Source: a beta proteobacterium L13 (GTDB lineage: Bacteria; Pseudomonadota; Gammaproteobacteria; Burkholderiales; Chromobacteriaceae). Taken from it: a stretch of DNA of 64,000 nucleotides. The stretch covers positions 1-64,000 of the forward strand of contig AMYZ01000018.1 in NCBI GenBank assembly GCA_000335715.1. The letters are read 5' to 3'. Below are positions 53,488 to 62,089 of this stretch, in pieces. Numbering within the stretch: position 1 is the first letter of the stretch; each line of letters begins with the position of its first letter. The notes under the pieces are model-generated. The model ran no database searches. It saw only the letters and a program-made list of their open reading frames with translations, and had not been told where the DNA came from. The position numbers and the translations under genes are program-made.

Positions 53488-53751
53488 GTAGATCACGTCG
53501 TATGGGTGAATGAATTGCAAGCGATAACTTGAGCTCACTGGCCCTTTGGGCTGTTCTGTCTCTTGTAGGCCCTATGCCTTTACGAGCATATGAACAGTAC
53601 TATAATCGGTCGACTATGGGCGCATTTTAGACATGATCGAGGCGCGGCGCGGATTCGTGAGATATGATCTGACGCTCTAGCAATTTTGTTATGACTGGCC
53701 GATGAGTCGTTATATTCACTGTCGTCCATCAATAAATTAGAGGAAACAAAA

Positions 53752-55254
53752 TTGAGATATTATATATTCACATCCAAATCTAAAGTTGGTGAAATATCGC
53801 ACTACCCCGCGATAGTTTTAAGAAGAGATAGCTGGGATGATTTTGGGTATAAAACCACATTGGATCTCACTTATTATCCTTCTGAGGGTGAGGGTGGGAA
53901 ACAATTAGGTCATGTCAAAATTCTAAATAAAAAGGATGAATCGGGTTATACCCAATTTGAAGAATTTGAATTTGATTGCTTAGGTGAAGACTACTGTTCT
54001 CTAGGTCAGAGCACAGAATATTATACAAACATCAAAGAGCTAAAATTAGAGCGTGTTCTTGAAGATATAAGAGACTGTGCAATCAGTGATGCAATAAGAG
54101 ATGAGTTTATTAATTTGCAAGGCTTTAGCTCATCTCTTCTGAGGTCTAGTCGAGCTGAAAAATTATTGAATGAAGCAAAGGTCATATTCTCTAGTCAAGT
54201 AACTGTGCCCATGAGGTCAAATGATGATTTATCATTTGGGTATAAAATAAAACTGCCAAATTCACGAGAAGTGACAAGTGTTGATTTTGATTTTTCTAGG
54301 CAAGATATATTGCCGTATCGTGTCAATATTATTGTTGGTAAAAATGCTTGCGGTAAGAGTCAAATTTTATCAAATCTAGCGTTGAAATTATCAGGCATGG
54401 CGCTAGATTCTCAAGGGGAGGTTTGTCGTAAAAATGGCAATTCTATATTCGGTGATGTTCATGTGATATCTTATAGTCCGTTTGATACATTTAAGGATAT
54501 ATCAGAATTAAATGGCGGCAAGGTGTCAAAGAGTAACATGAGCTCTGGTCTTATACCATACAGATTTTATGGTATAAGAAAGTTAATAACCGTTGATGGC
54601 AAACAAGAGGTGCTGCTCAAGTCTCATGCGGAGATAAAAAAAGAGCTGGTTCGTAGCTACAACGAAATTATTAAAAGTAATAAACGTGACTTTCTCACGG
54701 AAATGCTTGAGCTTTGCTTGGGTTGGAGCGTTGTTATAGGGGACCCTAAACAATTGCTTGAAAAGTATGACTACCTTAGTAGCGGGCAGAAGATTTTATT
54801 TAAGATGATTACTGATTTTTTGTCTTCTGTAGGAAAAGATGACTTAGTTCTGATTGATGAGCCAGAAACATACTTACACCCCCAGGGTGTAAGCAACTTT
54901 TATCATTGCCTTAATAAATTACTCTCATTTACGCAGTCCTACTGCATCCTTGCAACGCACTCGCCAATTTTAATTCAAGAAACACCGTCTAGGTATATAA
55001 ATATACTCTCTAGTGTTGGCTCGAATATTAAGGCCAAAAGACCAAACTCAGAGACCCTGGGGCAGGGGCTGAATTCGATAATAAATGAAGTTTTTAAACT
55101 GGAATTTGATGACTTAAGCTTTTTTGACACTTTGAAAAATTTTCACACTCAAGATGTTTCGCTTCAAGAGCTCGAGAGGATATTAGGAAATAGCCTGGAT
55201 TTTAGTGCAAAGAGCTATTACATGAGTTTGAGAGGTGTGGATAATGAAGAGTAG
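53752..55254 (+). CDS. AAA ATPase of a Septu-like (PtuA-type) defence pair
   Basis: This 500-residue SMC/ABC-like ATPase has an N-terminal extension of about 170 residues, then Walker A GKNACGKSQ (196-204), a signature LSSGQKILFKM, Walker B LVLIDEPETYLHP and the H-loop ATHSP. No TOPRIM domain follows, which separates it from OLD/GajA proteins. It overlaps a downstream HNH nuclease gene by 11 bases. This arrangement of ATPase plus HNH is that of Septu (PtuA-PtuB). Strikingly AT-rich codon use marks a separate origin from its neighbours. The start codon here is TTG; the family name is inferred from architecture. Confidence 0.7.
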   Translation: MRYYIFTSKSKVGEISHYPAIVLRRDSWDDFGYKTTLDLTYYPSEGEGGKQLGHVKILNKKDESGYTQFEEFEFDCLGEDYCSLGQSTEYYTNIKELKLERVLEDIRDCAISDAIRDEFINLQGFSSSLLRSSRAEKLLNEAKVIFSSQVTVPMRSNDDLSFGYKIKLPNSREVTSVDFDFSRQDILPYRVNIIVGKNACGKSQILSNLALKLSGMALDSQGEVCRKNGNSIFGDVHVISYSPFDTFKDISELNGGKVSKSNMSSGLIPYRFYGIRKLITVDGKQEVLLKSHAEIKKELVRSYNEIIKSNKRDFLTEMLELCLGWSVVIGDPKQLLEKYDYLSSGQKILFKMITDFLSSVGKDDLVLIDEPETYLHPQGVSNFYHCLNKLLSFTQSYCILATHSPILIQETPSRYINILSSVGSNIKAKRPNSETLGQGLNSIINEVFKLEFDDLSFFDTLKNFHTQDVSLQELERILGNSLDFSAKSYYMSLRGVDNEE

Positions 55255-56071
55255 CGTTAGGCCTAGCATTGTTGAGCCGGAAAATTTCGATAATTTTATA
55301 AAACATCGTAGTGGCCATACTAGAGTCAATCTAGTTAGTGTTCAAAAGAAAATACGATATTATTATCGTCATTATGATAGCCATGGCTCTGGACTGCATA
55401 AGATAAAGCCTAATCGATTATGTGTCGGTGAAAAAGATACAATGATCCAGGTGTACGAGAGCTATGAGTCAAAAGCTATTATTGCATTTCGAGATGCGTT
55501 GTTCGAACATATTTCGGTGTGTGCGTATTGTGGATTGGGTGAAACTGTCCATTTAGATCATTATCTTCCAAAGAGTGAGTTTGCAGAATACGCTTTGTAT
55601 ACAGGCAATTTAATACCATGCTGTTACAAATGCAACTCTACGTATAAAAAAACGGGCTATGAAGAAGGTGGTGACCGAGTATATTTTCACCCTTATATAG
55701 ATAGTATTAACGATTTTGATGTCTTAAGGGCTTCCGTTAGAGTAATAAATGGAAGTGTAATTATACATTACAACATAAACGCTACTTCTGGAGTAGATGC
55801 TGGTACAGTGCTTGTCTTAAAGAAGCATTTCAAACATTTAGGGCTGAGGGAGCGATATCTTAAATATGCCACTTCATATTTGTCCAACATGAAGCCTGTA
55901 TTTTCTAATGAATATGGCTTGAGCCGAGATGTTCGCAAACTCAAAGATGCTCTTGAATCTAAATATGAAGATGCACTCGCGGAGTATGGGAATAATCATT
56001 GGAAATCAGCATTGTTAAAAAACCTAAGATCGAATGATGAGTTCTGTGGTGGTGGCTTTTTGAACGTCTGA
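55244..56071 (+). CDS. HNH endonuclease of a Septu-like (PtuB-type) defence pair
   Basis: This 275-residue protein has an HNH fold with C93-x2-C96 (CAYCG), H-L-D-H (103-106), N122 and a second cysteine cluster (PCCYKCN, 126-131), matching the zinc-stabilised HNH pattern of PtuB. In Septu, PtuA complexes carry PtuB and cut invading DNA. The ATG at 55244 has AGAGG 8 bases upstream, inside the ATPase gene, so translation is coupled. About 90 residues precede the HNH core and 140 follow, more than in short PtuB proteins; the flanks are unassigned. Confidence 0.72.
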   Translation: MKSSVRPSIVEPENFDNFIKHRSGHTRVNLVSVQKKIRYYYRHYDSHGSGLHKIKPNRLCVGEKDTMIQVYESYESKAIIAFRDALFEHISVCAYCGLGETVHLDHYLPKSEFAEYALYTGNLIPCCYKCNSTYKKTGYEEGGDRVYFHPYIDSINDFDVLRASVRVINGSVIIHYNINATSGVDAGTVLVLKKHFKHLGLRERYLKYATSYLSNMKPVFSNEYGLSRDVRKLKDALESKYEDALAEYGNNHWKSALLKNLRSNDEFCGGGFLNV

Positions 56072-56253
56072 TATGTATAACAAACGCCCCAAGTGGGACT
56101 GTAAGCGAGTGGCGTCTCTAGTTACTTTGAGCCGAGGTGGTTGCGGTTGTTGTAATTGGCTTTAGTCGTTTTGAGTCCAATTTTCCGATATGTATACAGG
56201 CGTTAAAAGAAAATTTTGTGGACTGTCCCGGGTGCAGTAGACAAATTCCCACC

Positions 56254-57093
56254 TCACGCCGAAGCCCGCTCAAAGGCCTCGGGACTGATGCCGCCCAGGT
56301 GACTGTGGCGGCGGGTTCGATTGTAAAAAACCTCGATGTAATCGAATACATCTGACTTGGCCAAGTCGCGGGTTTTGTAAATCCGTTTGCGGATACGCTC
56401 CTTCTTCAGACTGCTGAAGAAGGACTCTGCCACGGCGTTATCCCAGCAGTTGCCACGGCGACTCATGCTGGGTTCAAGGTTGTGGGAGAGGCAGAAACGG
56501 CGCCAGTCATCACTGCCATATTGCGAGCCCTGATCGGAATGGACCAGCACGCGACCAGTAGGTTTGCGCCGCCACAGTGCCATCAGCAGGGCATCCAGCG
56601 CCAGCTCGCGGCTCAATGTCGGTTTCATCGACCAGCCCACCACCTTGCGTGAGAACAAGTCGATCACCACCGCCAGATAAAGCCAGCCCTGGCAGGTACG
56701 AATGTAGGTAATGTCCGTCACCCAGGTCTGGTCAGGCTGTGACGTCGTGAACTCGCGATTCAGATTGTTGGAGGCCAACAAGGACGGGCGACCAGCAATA
56801 GGCCGTGGCGCCTTATAACCGCGCTGGGCCTTGATGCGGTGTTGCCGCATGATTCTGGCGACGCGGTGTTTGCCGCATACCTCACCGATCTCGCGCAGGT
56901 CACCCAACACGCGGCGTGACCCATATACCCCGCCACTGGCCCGCCAGGAATCTCGAATCAACGCCAGCAATCTGGCATCTTCCTTGGCATGGTCGGACTC
57001 GGGGCGATGCGGCCATTGGTAAAAGCCCGCGCGGGCAACCTGCAGCAAACGACACATGGTCGTCAGCGGCCAGGTATGTCGATGCTCGTTCAT
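56254..57093 (-). CDS. IS3-family transposase OrfB
   Basis: This 279-residue integrase-type catalytic domain has the DDE residues in TWVTDITYI, LVHSDQGSQY and GNCWDNAVAESFFSSLKKE, with an HTH_21-like N-terminal part (VYGSRRVLGDLRE). It is intact. Expression is expected mainly as a frameshift fusion with OrfA. Confidence 0.93.
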   Translation of the reverse strand: MNEHRHTWPLTTMCRLLQVARAGFYQWPHRPESDHAKEDARLLALIRDSWRASGGVYGSRRVLGDLREIGEVCGKHRVARIMRQHRIKAQRGYKAPRPIAGRPSLLASNNLNREFTTSQPDQTWVTDITYIRTCQGWLYLAVVIDLFSRKVVGWSMKPTLSRELALDALLMALWRRKPTGRVLVHSDQGSQYGSDDWRRFCLSHNLEPSMSRRGNCWDNAVAESFFSSLKKERIRKRIYKTRDLAKSDVFDYIEVFYNRTRRHSHLGGISPEAFERASA

Positions 57094-57104
57094 GAAGCGG
57101 TACC

Positions 57105-57395
57105 TTACTCGGACTCCCTGGCAAAGTACCGCGCGGCTTTTTTTAGAATATCTCGCTCTTCTTCTGTGCGACGCAGTTGCGCCTTCAGGCGAAGGATTTC
57201 GCTCTTGGCCTCGATCAGCTCGGCAGCCTGTTTCTCCGAGTTATCCGGGGCGACAGCCTTCACCCACTTGTACAGGCTGTGGCTGGAAACCCCAAGCCGA
57301 GCGGAAACCTCGGCCACAGAGTAGCCGCGCTCTGTGACCTGTTTGACGGCTTCTTCTTTAAATTCAGGGGTGAAACGCTGTGTGCTCATGGACAT
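57105..57395 (-). CDS. IS3-family transposase OrfA
   Basis: This 96-residue protein has a helix-turn-helix (YSVAEVSARLGVSSHSLYKWV) that binds the IS ends and a leucine-zipper region (EAKSEILRLKAQLRRTEEERDILKKAA). The slippery A7 run near its end would shift ribosomes into orfB. Confidence 0.93.
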   Translation of the reverse strand: MSMSTQRFTPEFKEEAVKQVTERGYSVAEVSARLGVSSHSLYKWVKAVAPDNSEKQAAELIEAKSEILRLKAQLRRTEEERDILKKAARYFARESE

Positions 57396-57480
57396 CCTCC
57401 TATGCTCAAATCATAGTGCAGGATTGCCTACAGGAGCCGGGGCAGTCCAGGTTGATCGCCAGTAAGTGCGCTGTAGAGAA

Positions 57481-59127
57481 TCAACATGAACAGATGCGGC
57501 TTAAGGGGATGGGTGTAGCGCTCGTCCCGTTCCTGTTGATGAACTGCGACGGTGCAGCATTTTTAACCTCCCCCTGCCGGTTGATGCGAGAGGTCGACGT
57601 CATCAACACACAAGCCTTTACGGCTCGAGTGATCCCGACGTAATGCAGGTTTAGGCATTGTTTCTCGTTCTCGAAAATGATCTGCCCATACGTTCCCGGC
57701 GGATAAATGCGTTTCGGGATGACGTGATCGTAAAGATCTGCATGAAAAACGAGGTCAAACTCCAGTCCTTTCGCCTTGTGCAGAGTCATAATTTGAACGG
57801 CATCTCGGCTGGGGCTTTGGAACCAACGCAGCTTGGTGGCATCCCCGCACACATTGTTAAGCTCCATCTTGCCAGCCATCGATGGCGCTTGACCTAGCAG
57901 GAGTGTAGCTGAGTCAATCATAGACTCGACTAGTTGGTTATCTGTGCAAGTCCGGCAACGCAAAAGTGATCGGCGAAGCGCTCGCAGTTTAAGCTGGTTT
58001 AACTTATGTGTACCGACCTTCTCAATTAACGGTTCGACGGTCAACTGTTTGTTGTAGCGTAACTTTAGCAAATCCGAGAAAAGGTTTGACTCTACTAATG
58101 GAGCCGTTTCAAAGGGATTTTCCTCAAAAAGATAGTGGATAAGCCCGAGGTGGCCTGCAATCAACCGTGCAGAATGCTGATTTCGGCACAAAATGGCCAC
58201 CCTATCCGGCGAAGCTACTTGGTAAATGCCCATCAAATTGCAAATGGCGTTTTTTAGCCAGTCTCCCATATGACGCTGATCGCCATGTATAGTTTTTATA
58301 AATACCCGCATATCCTTCGTCGGCGGGACCGGGTGGTTTGGATCGAGCAGGCGTAGCGCAAAGTCGTTGATTGAAGGGTGACTGCGGAAATTGGTGGTGA
58401 TGGCAAAGCGTGCAAAGCCGCTGTTCTGCGCAGCAAGCTCCAGCAGATAACGGGAATCCTTTTGCGCGAAAGCATAAATGGACTGGTCGCCGTCGCCGAC
58501 CGCAACAGCGGTCAAACCCAGAGCCTTGAGCTTCAGAAAAAGCTCGTGTTGGAAGTACCCGCTGTCCTGGTACTCGTCGATAAATATGGCGCGATACCGT
58601 GCCATAAGGTATTTCTGGCAGGCAATGGATTGGTCGACCACATAGCGGGCGAGCATGCCCACGGCTTCTAGAGGGACAAAACCCTGGGCAAGCGATCCTT
58701 GCAAGAACGGCAGGAACTCGTTCGTGTTGGCAACGGTTGCGTCCTGAATCGGCGTTGCCGGCAGCAAGAGCCTCACCGGGTCGGGCAGCTCTCTGAGCTT
58801 GGCCGTCATGGCTTCAGCCCCCATAGGCATCAACTGCCGCACGAATGGAAAAACTATCTCCCGAAGGCAAAATTCGTCGATCGTGCCGAAGAATGAATGC
58901 TTTACATCGAAAGCGTCGGCTTTGCAACGGCGTGCCAGCTCATCGCTCGCTTTGTTCGTGAAGGAAATGGCGATAATGCCCTGGTAAGGGCGCAACTCCG
59001 ATACCAGGTTCCGGATCTTGCGTGACAGGACGCTGGTTTTTCCACTGCCGGGACGGGCGACGATCACCATGTCGCTCAGGCATTGAATAGCTTGGTCCTG
59101 CTGGAGATTGGGTGTGAAGTTGGCCAT
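57481..59127 (-). CDS. gajB: Gabija protein GajB (UvrD-like helicase)
   Basis: This 548-residue superfamily 1 helicase has Walker A ARPGSGKTS, motif II IFIDEYQDSGYFQ, GDGDQSIYAF, TLHKAKGLEFDLVF and YVGITRAVKACVL. It starts 2 bases after the gajA stop, the standard Gabija order. In Gabija, GajA nicks DNA when nucleotides fall, and GajB degrades or activates on DNA ends. The protein is slightly longer than typical GajB; the extra residues are at the C-terminus near the IS. I chose the Met at 59127 (MANFTPNLQQDQ), since the in-frame start at 59157 lies inside gajA. Confidence 0.88.
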   Translation of the reverse strand: MANFTPNLQQDQAIQCLSDMVIVARPGSGKTSVLSRKIRNLVSELRPYQGIIAISFTNKASDELARRCKADAFDVKHSFFGTIDEFCLREIVFPFVRQLMPMGAEAMTAKLRELPDPVRLLLPATPIQDATVANTNEFLPFLQGSLAQGFVPLEAVGMLARYVVDQSIACQKYLMARYRAIFIDEYQDSGYFQHELFLKLKALGLTAVAVGDGDQSIYAFAQKDSRYLLELAAQNSGFARFAITTNFRSHPSINDFALRLLDPNHPVPPTKDMRVFIKTIHGDQRHMGDWLKNAICNLMGIYQVASPDRVAILCRNQHSARLIAGHLGLIHYLFEENPFETAPLVESNLFSDLLKLRYNKQLTVEPLIEKVGTHKLNQLKLRALRRSLLRCRTCTDNQLVESMIDSATLLLGQAPSMAGKMELNNVCGDATKLRWFQSPSRDAVQIMTLHKAKGLEFDLVFHADLYDHVIPKRIYPPGTYGQIIFENEKQCLNLHYVGITRAVKACVLMTSTSRINRQGEVKNAAPSQFINRNGTSATPIPLSRICSC

Positions 59128-59129
59128 GG

Positions 59130-60857
59130 CTACGCTTTCGTAGCAGCGCGCATACAATAGAGCAGCGGCTTTAACAAATGCCCATTGGGCGGCGCGCAGA
59201 GCGGAGCTCCGCTGGACTCAACGTGCTCAAGGAACTCCTGCATGCGGATGGCTTTCTTGCCTTGCAGATAGTCGATGGCTTGAGGCAATGCGTAGCCTTT
59301 GAACCCAGTCAGTAGTGCCGGAAGTTCCGTGGCAATGTCGTGCTCTAGATCGATCTGTGAGAGAAAGATGCCATAAGGTGCGACGGTGGTACTTACCGCT
59401 TGCCAGTTGCCATCCGCCAGCGAGGCGGTTTGATCGTATGGAACCGGGCGGTGTGCCTGAGAAGGTAGCCCCGCCAGCGACAAAGCGCGGTTGATGCCCG
59501 CGACTTGGCGCCACACCACTTGTGCGTTTCGGGGACCGATCAGGATGTCGGAGACGTCATTGTCGGTTCGCATGGAGCATGGAATTTCCAGCGCATTCAA
59601 CACACGCTTGTAAACCTCGAACGACACGCCATCGACAGACAGTATGGACACGTTGCATTGGTCAAGATCAAAGCCGTGCGCGCGGGCCAGTGCGGCGTAG
59701 AACAGCATTTCAGACGGTCCCTCGACGAGCATGACCGCCGACGCAAAAAATGCTTCCGCAGGAAGGATACTCATCCGATAGCTAAGCCCTGTCCACGCAC
59801 TGTCGATGCAATCGGAGCACCCCTGGCTTGCTGCGCGGGACGCCCCGTTATCGCGTAGTAAGCGCACGACCGAGTTGGGCTTGTAGCTGGCAGCGATCTG
59901 CGGAGAATGCGTGGTAACGATGGTCTGGCCGGGTAACGCGCTGATGAGGTAGCTGGCAAGCTTACGCTGCTGGTGGGGATGCAGATGCGCCTCGGGTTCT
60001 TCTACGCAATAGATGACCACTTCGCTGGCTTGGTCATGCTCAAGCACGCTCTTGGCCTTCCACAAGGCCAGCAGGATCTGGTTGTTGCGGCCGTCGCCCC
60101 CGAGCATCACACGCGAGCCGTTGGTGCTTGCCCCCAGCTCTAGCTGTTCGATGAACTGCTGGATGTCGATTGCACCGGCATCCAGCGACACGTTGTACCC
60201 AGCGTGATGATGAGAGAGCGCCTTTAGTTCGTTGTTGAGGTCTTTTGTAGCCTCGGCGACGTAGTGGAGGTTCTTCACCCCGGCGTTCACAGTCTCCAGC
60301 AACTCACCAAGTTCCTGCAATTGCTTGGCATCGGCATCCATTTGTACCTGGTTGCGCGATTCCTGTGCAAGGCGCAGCAAGTGACGCTTCTCCGAGCGGA
60401 TATATCGCACTAGATCACGTTGGGAATTGATGTACTTGAGATGCAGGTATTTCAGATAGAAGCGGCTAGGAATTTCCTCCATCGCAGATCTATCATGTCC
60501 AGCATAAATCTTATAGCTGTGGTCTGCGCGATGGGCCTCGAACCCAAGGAAAAATTGACCGCTAGCGCTGACATGGCCCTTGAGCTGAGAAAGCACAGCA
60601 TCCTGAGTTACTTCGGAGAACGCGATCAGAATGGTAAAGGATTCGGCCTGCTTGCCATCCTGCGCACAATGGAAATCAGGTGCAGACGGTTCGATATCCG
60701 CGTCCGACAAACTCTTGTCCAACAAGAGTCGTAACGCATGGATCATGTTCGTTTTTCCAACGTCGTTACTTCCAATCACCAAGCTGTTCTTGGCAAGATT
60801 GATGTGAGCGTCAGCGAAGTTCCGGTACTGTTTCAGTTCGACGTAGTCAATTTTCAT
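59130..60857 (-). CDS. gajA: Gabija protein GajA (OLD-like ATPase/TOPRIM nuclease)
   Basis: This 575-residue protein has an ABC-type ATPase (Walker A GSNDVGKTN at 29-37; Walker B YCVEEPEAHLHP; TTHSPQIA) with a long helical insert. A TOPRIM nuclease domain follows, beginning VMLVEGPSEMLFYAALA (catalytic Glu) and continuing with SVDGVSFEVYKRVL. Length and layout match GajA. Together with gajB it forms a complete two-gene anti-phage Gabija system. The promoter should lie just right of 60857. Confidence 0.9.
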   Translation of the reverse strand: MKIDYVELKQYRNFADAHINLAKNSLVIGSNDVGKTNMIHALRLLLDKSLSDADIEPSAPDFHCAQDGKQAESFTILIAFSEVTQDAVLSQLKGHVSASGQFFLGFEAHRADHSYKIYAGHDRSAMEEIPSRFYLKYLHLKYINSQRDLVRYIRSEKRHLLRLAQESRNQVQMDADAKQLQELGELLETVNAGVKNLHYVAEATKDLNNELKALSHHHAGYNVSLDAGAIDIQQFIEQLELGASTNGSRVMLGGDGRNNQILLALWKAKSVLEHDQASEVVIYCVEEPEAHLHPHQQRKLASYLISALPGQTIVTTHSPQIAASYKPNSVVRLLRDNGASRAASQGCSDCIDSAWTGLSYRMSILPAEAFFASAVMLVEGPSEMLFYAALARAHGFDLDQCNVSILSVDGVSFEVYKRVLNALEIPCSMRTDNDVSDILIGPRNAQVVWRQVAGINRALSLAGLPSQAHRPVPYDQTASLADGNWQAVSTTVAPYGIFLSQIDLEHDIATELPALLTGFKGYALPQAIDYLQGKKAIRMQEFLEHVESSGAPLCAPPNGHLLKPLLYCMRAATKA

Positions 60858-61097
60858 GAGCAGAAGTAGGGCAGAGCGCCATGTCGTTTGTTGTTGGAAG
60901 CCCAGTTGCGAGACAAATCGTTTGTAACGTAATGCGAGCTCGTAGACGCTAGGGCAGCAATCACCGCTCTCAGGTAAGCCCTACTCCAGTTTTGGTTCCG
61001 TGGCCCCCTCTGGTCGAGCATCGCTATTCTAATGGAATGTCATGGCTGAACGCTATGGCTGACAATCTGCCGCTGTTCACGGTGGGCAGGCAGCAGG

Positions 61098-61129
61098 TCG
61101 GCCTTATGTGAAGCTCCACATAAGGCCGA
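61098..61129. repeat. Perfect 13-bp inverted repeat
   Basis: TCGGCCTTATGTG (61098-61110) pairs perfectly with CACATAAGGCCGA (61117-61129) around a 6-base loop. It lies between gajA and the end-like repeat array. No T run follows, so it is not a standard terminator. It could be a protein-binding site or part of an old mobile element. Confidence 0.75.
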
Positions 61130-61261
61130 ATACCGGACATCGTGGAACCCAATGTTTTCAGGCGGCACAACTAAGTCGAGAGTTCGCGTTTCCCGTTGCA
61201 GGAAGCTGACGTTCGGCGCCGGCGACAGAGAGATGGCTGGCATATGCCAACCGCCCATGAC

Positions 61262-61291
61262 AAAGGCCCTGCAAGTGCAGGGCCTTTCGTT
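61262..61291 (+). terminator. Hairpin AAAGGCCCTGC before the repeat array
   Basis: AAAGGCCCTGC (61262-61272) pairs perfectly with GCAGGGCCTTT (61277-61287) across 4 bases. It may insulate the cargo from transcription across the element end. Confidence 0.7.
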
Positions 61292-61302
61292 GAGCAAAGC
61301 AA

Positions 61303-61510
61303 GATTTCATGCTTTGGCTATCGGAAATTTCAAACTTTGGCTACAAAATTTCAACCTTTCCGATTTCTGCGGCGAGCGACACATAAGCATGCATTGGCAT
61401 TACGTGTAAATCAGGAGCTTATGAGCTGTTGCGACAAGTGAGACATCAAATCTGCGACACATAATCTTGCATTTTTCTCTCTGAGCGACAGATAAGCTTG
61501 CACTATTTGT
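61303..61510. repeat. Short-repeat array resembling a Tn7-like transposon end
   Basis: Two sets of direct repeats stand side by side. Three TTTCA-led units (TTTCATGCTTTGGCTA at 61305, TTTCAAACTTTGGCTA at 61328, TTTCAACCTTTCC at 61349) are spaced 23 and 21 bases. Four GCGACA-led units lie at 61376, 61431, 61454 and 61485; three of them continue as ACATAAGCATGCA, ACATAATCTTGCA or AGATAAGCTTGCA. Arrays of roughly 22-bp binding sites are typical of TnsB at Tn7-like ends; plasmid iterons are an alternative, but no replication gene is present. A partial inverted match lies at about 40,280. Confidence 0.55.
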
Positions 61511-61539
61511 TATTAACCAGATTTCCTTCTCACGATGCT

Positions 61540-62060
61540 CATGGAAGGTTGGGGCGCCTACTCCTAACACGCGTAGCATGAACTAGGCCTGGTGGTGGAC
61601 ATCGAAGAGGGGTGTGAAAGTTCTATCTGAGCCAATATGTCACTCAAGTAGGTTGTTCACGGGCAAGACGTCGGCCATTGTGGCGGTTGGTGGTGGTAGT
61701 CGAGTACGACAGTAATGCAGTGGCAGGCAGTCGAACGGCGGCCTTCTTGGCTGGCGACCGAGTGCTTCCGACCCATAGGCGCCTTCCATCTAAGACCTTG
61801 TACAGTAGCGTACAAGGTGGTGAGGTCAGGGAAGACGGCTCAGAGAGGCAACGGCCATCCCCGGTGTGCCAGCCGCGCTTGAGCAAAGCGCGCAGGCGCA
61901 GATCGAGGAATTCGGATCGTAGGCGTCAGGGGTAAACGCCCATTAGGGGCGAGACACCGCAGGTCGCTCGATGCGAAGTACGTTACGCGATCCGGCCAAG
62001 CCGGTTGACTGGGTGGTATCTCGCCAGCTGATCAGATGCTCGACTATCATTCTCAACCAA
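61540..62060. other. GC-rich structured noncoding segment
   Basis: This stretch has no convincing gene but many hairpins: CCTTGTAC/GTACAAGG (61796-61815), GCGCTTGAGCAAAGCGC (61875), CGCCCATTAGGGGCG (61938), CCGGCCAAGCCGG (61992) and a long-range pair GGCGAGA (61948) with TCTCGCC (62019). The density of local and long-range pairing suggests a folded RNA or a relic of one, for example part of a group II intron. No reverse transcriptase is present and no intron domain V could be identified, so the identity is open. Confidence 0.4.
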
Positions 62061-62089
62061 ACCGCAAGGATGATGGGAGAGGAAGATCC

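Larger units (their letters stand above)
56219..57449 (-). mobile_element. Complete IS3-family insertion sequence (1231 bp)
   Basis: The ends are inverted: TGGACTGTCCCGG at 56219 and, as complement, TGGACTGCCCCGG at 57449 (12 of 13 match). Between them are orfA (57395-57105) and orfB (57093-56254) on the minus strand, with a run of seven As in the coding strand (57138-57144) as a likely -1 frameshift site making the OrfAB transposase. No clear target duplication is visible. The right end lies 32 bases after the gajB stop, so neither flanking gene is broken. Confidence 0.9.

Noticed and set aside
61948-62025. tRNA-like fold (7-bp closing stem, 78 bases)
   Set aside because: The closing stem fits a tRNA acceptor, but there is no D-loop GG, no anticodon arm and no GTTC T-loop, so it is only listed as structured DNA.
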